Assembly (NCBI GenBank): GCA_011772865.1
Contig: WVYQ01000020.1
Location: forward strand, 141,298 to 205,297
Length of the DNA: 64,000 bases
Direction of reading: 5' to 3'
Source: Woeseiaceae bacterium
GTDB taxonomy: Bacteria; Pseudomonadota; Gammaproteobacteria; Steroidobacterales; Woeseiaceae
Made by a program: the position numbers and the translations under genes. How positions within the stretch are numbered: position 1 is the first letter of the stretch; each line of letters starts with the position of its first letter. Below are positions 61,297 through 64,000 of this stretch, one piece after another. A model generated the notes under the pieces. That model worked only from the letters and a program-made list of their open reading frames with translations. It made no database searches and was not told the DNA's origin.

Positions 61297-62643
61297 ATGA
61301 AGCATTACCTGCTACTGGCTATTGCAGCCACGTTTGTTGTCAGCGGATGCGCCAAGGAATCCGAGCGGCCGAAGGCGACGGGCGAAGGAACCGTGCGCGC
61401 TATCAATGCCATCTCGACATCGCCCGATTTCGGCTTCCTGATCGAGGAGCGATTCCTGGAACCACTCAAATACAAGACGGCCTCCTCCGAGTCGACATGG
61501 GATAACCTCTCGTACACGTTCAATTTCGATGTGCTCCTCGCCGGCGACGTGGCGCGCACCCGCGTGGCCAGCGTTCTTATCGATGTCGAGAATGACCGTG
61601 ACTACACGATGCTATTAAGCGGTGCGATCGACGCTCCGGACGTCACGTTATGGGAAAACGAAATTCGCGAATGGCAGAGCGACGAAACAGCCTTTGAGCT
61701 GCGAATTGCAAATGCGTCCCCCACGTTAGGTCCGGTCGATGTCTACTTCGACGCCCCGGGCACTGCGCCGGTCCTCGGCAATGCGCTCGGCACGGTCGAT
61801 TTCGGCGAAATCCTCCCGGCGCAGGAATATGAGCCTACAGAAAGGACTTTAATCCTGACGGCCGCGAATGATCCGGGGACGGTACTTTACGAGTCTGTCC
61901 CCTTGACCCTGGCCGAACGTACTTCTTACATACTGGCTCCATTTGACCCTGACGCAAATGATGTTGGGCCAATCCCGGTCCTGCTGATCAACGCTACGCG
62001 GGGGGGAGGCGGATCCATTGCCGACGTCAATACGCAATCAACGGCGCGATTCTTTCATGCATCCCAGGCCATGGGCAACGCCGACATTTTCATCGACGAT
62101 CCGCTGACTGTTCCGGTTGTCGCGAACCAGGCGTTTGGCGAGTTCACTGGTGATCTGCCAGTGACGAGCGGTGACGTTCCGGTGACGTACACGGCCCCGG
62201 GCAATGTCGGTTCGATCCTGATCGATTCGGATCGGGTCTTTACCGTCAACGCGCACCATAGCCTGTTTGCCGTGCGTAACAGCGTCGGTGAAGACCTTGT
62301 CAGCAACTTCGTAATCGACCGTCGCAGCGTGGAAACTCAAACCAAGCTGACCATAATCAACACGACCACGAATCACCCGATAGTCGACGTCTATGTCGTT
62401 CCAACGGGTGAGAGTATCGATGAGACCTTCCCGGTAATTCCTAGGCTCACCGCCCTGGCGCCACCGTTTACCACACCCCTGCTGCCGGAACAGTACGATC
62501 TCTACCTGACCGTGCCGAACGAGAAGACCGTCTTGCTCGGTCCGATCGCATTGGACGCCCAGCCCGGAAGCGTCATCGAGGCATTGATCTACGACACCGT
62601 GGATCCGAACGTACCCAGTCTCGCGGTGATCCCGCCGCCGTAA
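61297..62643 (+). CDS. DUF4397-like repeat lipoprotein
   Basis: A 448-residue lipoprotein with signal LLLAIAATFVVSGCAKE. The mature protein has repeated beta units of the DUF4397 kind: VRAINAISTSPDFGFLIEE, LRIANASPTLGPVDVYFDAP, ARFFHASQAMGNADIFIDD and LTIINTTTNHPIVDVYVVP, each about 90-110 residues. Such proteins are surface-exposed with no known enzyme activity. It lies 15 bases behind the aldehyde dehydrogenase, perhaps by read-through. Confidence 0.78.
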   Translation: MKHYLLLAIAATFVVSGCAKESERPKATGEGTVRAINAISTSPDFGFLIEERFLEPLKYKTASSESTWDNLSYTFNFDVLLAGDVARTRVASVLIDVENDRDYTMLLSGAIDAPDVTLWENEIREWQSDETAFELRIANASPTLGPVDVYFDAPGTAPVLGNALGTVDFGEILPAQEYEPTERTLILTAANDPGTVLYESVPLTLAERTSYILAPFDPDANDVGPIPVLLINATRGGGGSIADVNTQSTARFFHASQAMGNADIFIDDPLTVPVVANQAFGEFTGDLPVTSGDVPVTYTAPGNVGSILIDSDRVFTVNAHHSLFAVRNSVGEDLVSNFVIDRRSVETQTKLTIINTTTNHPIVDVYVVPTGESIDETFPVIPRLTALAPPFTTPLLPEQYDLYLTVPNEKTVLLGPIALDAQPGSVIEALIYDTVDPNVPSLAVIPPP

Positions 62644-62655
62644 AGGCGCCGAGTC

Positions 62656-62672
62656 GGTGCGGCAGCAGCACC
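62656..62672. terminator. Weak bidirectional hairpin between convergent genes
   Basis: GGTGC-ggcagca-GCACC forms a 5-base-pair stem in the 29-base gap between the DUF4397-like gene and arsC. No T-run follows on either strand, so termination is uncertain. Confidence 0.3.
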
Positions 62673-63110
62673 TCAGACATGCAGTTCTCCAGACGACTGG
62701 AGAAACTCGGTGATCCTGGCGCGCAACTCATCGTAGGCGTGATCAAAGGCGCGACGGCGTTCACCGGTATCCTCGCAAGCGACCGGGTCCGGCACGCCCC
62801 AGTGCAAGGTGACAGGGCTGCCGTTCCATACCGGGCAGGCTTCGCCTGCAGCGTTGTCGCAGACCGTAACCACGAGGTCAAACGCGATCGCATCCTCGCC
62901 CGAAAATTCGTCCCAGGATTTTGACGCCAGGCCGTCGACCGAATGTCCTGCAGCTGTCAGCTTCTCGATTGCACCAGGATTGACTTCGCCCACAGGTTGG
63001 CTGCCCGCGCTATACGCACGAAACGCACCCCGGCCCAGGTCATTCATCAATACCTCGGCAAGAATGCTGCGTGCCGAATTACCGGTGCACAGAAAAAGCA
63101 CATTACGCAC
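62673..63110 (-). CDS. arsC: Arsenate reductase, low-molecular-weight phosphatase type
   Basis: A reductase of about 145 residues with the phosphatase-type loop FLCTGNSARS (C8) at its N-terminus and two further cysteines VCDNAAGEAC (C84, C92) for the disulfide relay, the layout of thioredoxin-linked ArsC. It reduces arsenate to arsenite in the cytoplasm. The track ORF starts at 63401 inside the arsI gene; I prefer the GTG at 63110, which overlaps the arsI end by 8 bases and opens directly into the first strand. AGGGG lies ten bases upstream. Confidence 0.87.
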   Translation of the reverse strand: MRNVLFLCTGNSARSILAEVLMNDLGRGAFRAYSAGSQPVGEVNPGAIEKLTAAGHSVDGLASKSWDEFSGEDAIAFDLVVTVCDNAAGEACPVWNGSPVTLHWGVPDPVACEDTGERRRAFDHAYDELRARITEFLQSSGELHV

Positions 63111-63531
63111 AACAACGCGACCCCTGTTGCGGTTTTGCTCCTGCCGGTTCCACGTCTTCGCCGTAGTGCGTGATCTCACCGTGAGTGACGAATGTTTCCC
63201 AGGCCACTGCATCCGGATCACGTACCCAGGTTTTGCTCGATTTCGCGTAACAGCATTCGGCATCGGGCTGATCAAACGTCTGTTCACCGGCGCTGCGCAG
63301 GCGTTGCTGGATTTCGCCCAGCTCATCCATCGTGTCGGCCTGGAAGCCAATATGGTTGATACCCGCGGAATGGCGCGACTGACTGATCGCGAAATTGACA
63401 CGGGGATCCTCCAACATCCACTTGGCGTAATCCGCTTTCAAGACATCGGGATCCTTGCCGAACAAGGTACGATAGAAATCGGTTGACTGGGACAGATCGG
63501 TGACCGCCACATTAACGTGAAATCTCTTCAT
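63103..63531 (-). CDS. arsI: ArsI/CadI-like VOC protein, probable C-As lyase
   Basis: A 142-residue single-domain VOC protein. Metal ligands expected for ArsI are in place: H5 (MKRFHVNVAV), H60 (GINHIGFQ) and E112 (VAWETF). The vicinal cysteines that bind trivalent organoarsenicals are C93-C94 (DAECCYAKSSK). ArsI cleaves the carbon-arsenic bond of methylarsenite with oxygen and iron(II). A terminal CC (GSRCCA) may add arsenic affinity. It is between arsR and arsC, supporting the call. Confidence 0.85.
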   Translation of the reverse strand: MKRFHVNVAVTDLSQSTDFYRTLFGKDPDVLKADYAKWMLEDPRVNFAISQSRHSAGINHIGFQADTMDELGEIQQRLRSAGEQTFDQPDAECCYAKSSKTWVRDPDAVAWETFVTHGEITHYGEDVEPAGAKPQQGSRCCA

Positions 63532-63540
63532 TGTTGTCTC

Positions 63541-63867
63541 CTACAAGTCGATTGATGCTGCAACCGGCGCACAGACCTCAGCGCTGCCGCCACAGCAGTC
63601 TTCCATCAAGTACACGATCAGTTCGCTGACCGCTTCGAAGTCAGCCCGGTAGATGACATGCCGGCCATCGCGTTCGCTTTTTACAATCCCGGCCCTGTGC
63701 AACTTGGCCAGGTGGCTCGACATCGTGTTCTGCCGCGCACCGAGCCGCTCCGCGATTGCACCTGCCGTCAAACCGTCCGGACCGGCCTTGACCAGCAACC
63801 GGAATACGCTGAGCCGAGTTTCGTGAGCAAGCGCTTCGAGCGCTTCAATGGCGTTCAACATTTCCAT
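63541..63867 (-). CDS. arsR: ArsR-family arsenic-responsive repressor
   Basis: A 108-residue winged-helix regulator, with HETRLSVFRLLVKAGPDGLT, the recognition region RLGARQNTMSSHLAKLHRAG and the wing SERDGRHVIYRAD. The C-terminal pair MEDCCGGSAEVCAP (vicinal CC plus one) is a probable arsenite site. The track ORF (to 63990) extends upstream without a ribosome site; the start is ATG 63867 or 63861. The start codon lies inside the 9-base palindrome, so the mRNA may be nearly leaderless. Confidence 0.85.
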   Translation of the reverse strand: MEMLNAIEALEALAHETRLSVFRLLVKAGPDGLTAGAIAERLGARQNTMSSHLAKLHRAGIVKSERDGRHVIYRADFEAVSELIVYLMEDCCGGSAEVCAPVAASIDL

Positions 63868-63889
63868 ATATCGAGAATAATCGATATAT
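63866..63889. promoter_or_regulatory. ArsR operator: perfect 9-base inverted repeat
   Basis: ATATATCGA-gaataa-TCGATATAT is a perfect 9-base inverted repeat with a 6-base spacer, overlapping the proposed arsR start codon. It is the expected autoregulatory operator of the ars operon. To its right (63890-64000) I see no gene I can support. Confidence 0.65.
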
Positions 63890-64000
63890 AGTCGGAATGC
63901 AAGCCAAGACAGTTTTTCGTTCAACGGGAAATCAGATCTCGTTCCGCACGCTACCCATGAAGGCGGCGCCATCATTCGCGGCATCGTCATCGGCCTGGGC

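Noticed and set aside
59764-61305. 513-residue minus-strand ORF
   Set aside because: Shadow of the aldehyde dehydrogenase gene; composition is rich in Arg, His and Asp with no recognisable motif.
63897-64000. Plus-strand ORF running off the window end (ATG at 63897 or 63957)
   Set aside because: No ribosome site, no recognisable motif and too short to judge; possibly the start of an ars transport gene but not supportable.

Overview
The window looks like a chromosomal segment of a GC-rich, sulfur-oxidising proteobacterium. It is most likely a gammaproteobacterium, possibly Woeseiaceae or a relative; that placement rests on gene content and style, not on a marker gene. No rRNA, tRNA, CRISPR array or insertion sequence was seen. 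Gene starts were chosen from ribosome binding sites and overlaps; several differ from the longest ORF in the track.

1-19,317 is housekeeping and accessory metabolism. It holds the 3' end of GTP-dependent PEP carboxykinase, an FHA-linked nucleotidyl cyclase, a methyltransferase, DusA, an exported M20 peptidase, a VOC lipoprotein coupled to a tiny lipoprotein, an OPT transporter, an acyl-CoA dehydrogenase/APH-kinase pair, a TrxR-like ferredoxin-NADP reductase, a TonB-dependent receptor, an atypical pyruvate kinase, a cysteine synthase-like enzyme and an MltF-type transglycosylase.

19,374-47,597 is a dense lithotrophic sulfur island. A long minus-strand operon (32,997 down to perhaps 21,454) encodes DsrE, the sHdr complex (C1-B1-A-hyp-C2-B2), a conserved small protein, the lipoate-binding protein LbpA, an ArsR-type regulator with a two-cysteine switch, a FadL-like porin, a secreted protein and a cysteine desulfurase-like enzyme. 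A second operon (38,356 down to 33,062) encodes the dedicated lipoate assembly set LipS1, LipS2 and sLpl(AB), plus an HDAC-family deacylase and a glutamine amidotransferase homologue that has lost its catalytic triad. DsrE2-TusA diverges from it. Sulfite made by sHdr has two exits: AprM-AprB-AprA with Sat (plus a YeiH-type putative sulfate exporter), and a Tat-exported SorA/SoxC-like sulfite dehydrogenase with its own cytochrome c and a rhodanese. A NarI-like/HdrD-like (DsrMK-like) membrane pair lies at 19,449-21,457.

The most interesting signal is regulatory. A 16-bp palindrome, ATTAG-N6-CTAAT, or a close variant, sits at the promoters of all five sulfur transcription regions: the DsrMK-like pair, dsrE-sHdr, the lip / DsrE2-TusA divergon, aprMBA, and the yeiH-sat / sulfite dehydrogenase divergon. 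It overlaps or abuts likely -10 boxes, and is the obvious candidate operator for the ArsR-type regulator encoded just after lbpA. It also ties the DsrMK-like pair to sHdr, whose electron acceptor is a known gap.

47,598-64,000 returns to general metabolism: a thioesterase, small lipoproteins, a bifunctional beta-oxidation enzyme, a LIV-type ABC importer with an acyl-CoA synthetase, a GabT-like aminotransferase, an aldehyde dehydrogenase, a DUF4397-like lipoprotein and a short ars operon (arsR-arsI-arsC) with a perfect 9-bp palindrome over the arsR start. Intergenic stretches are short; none exceeds 300 bases.
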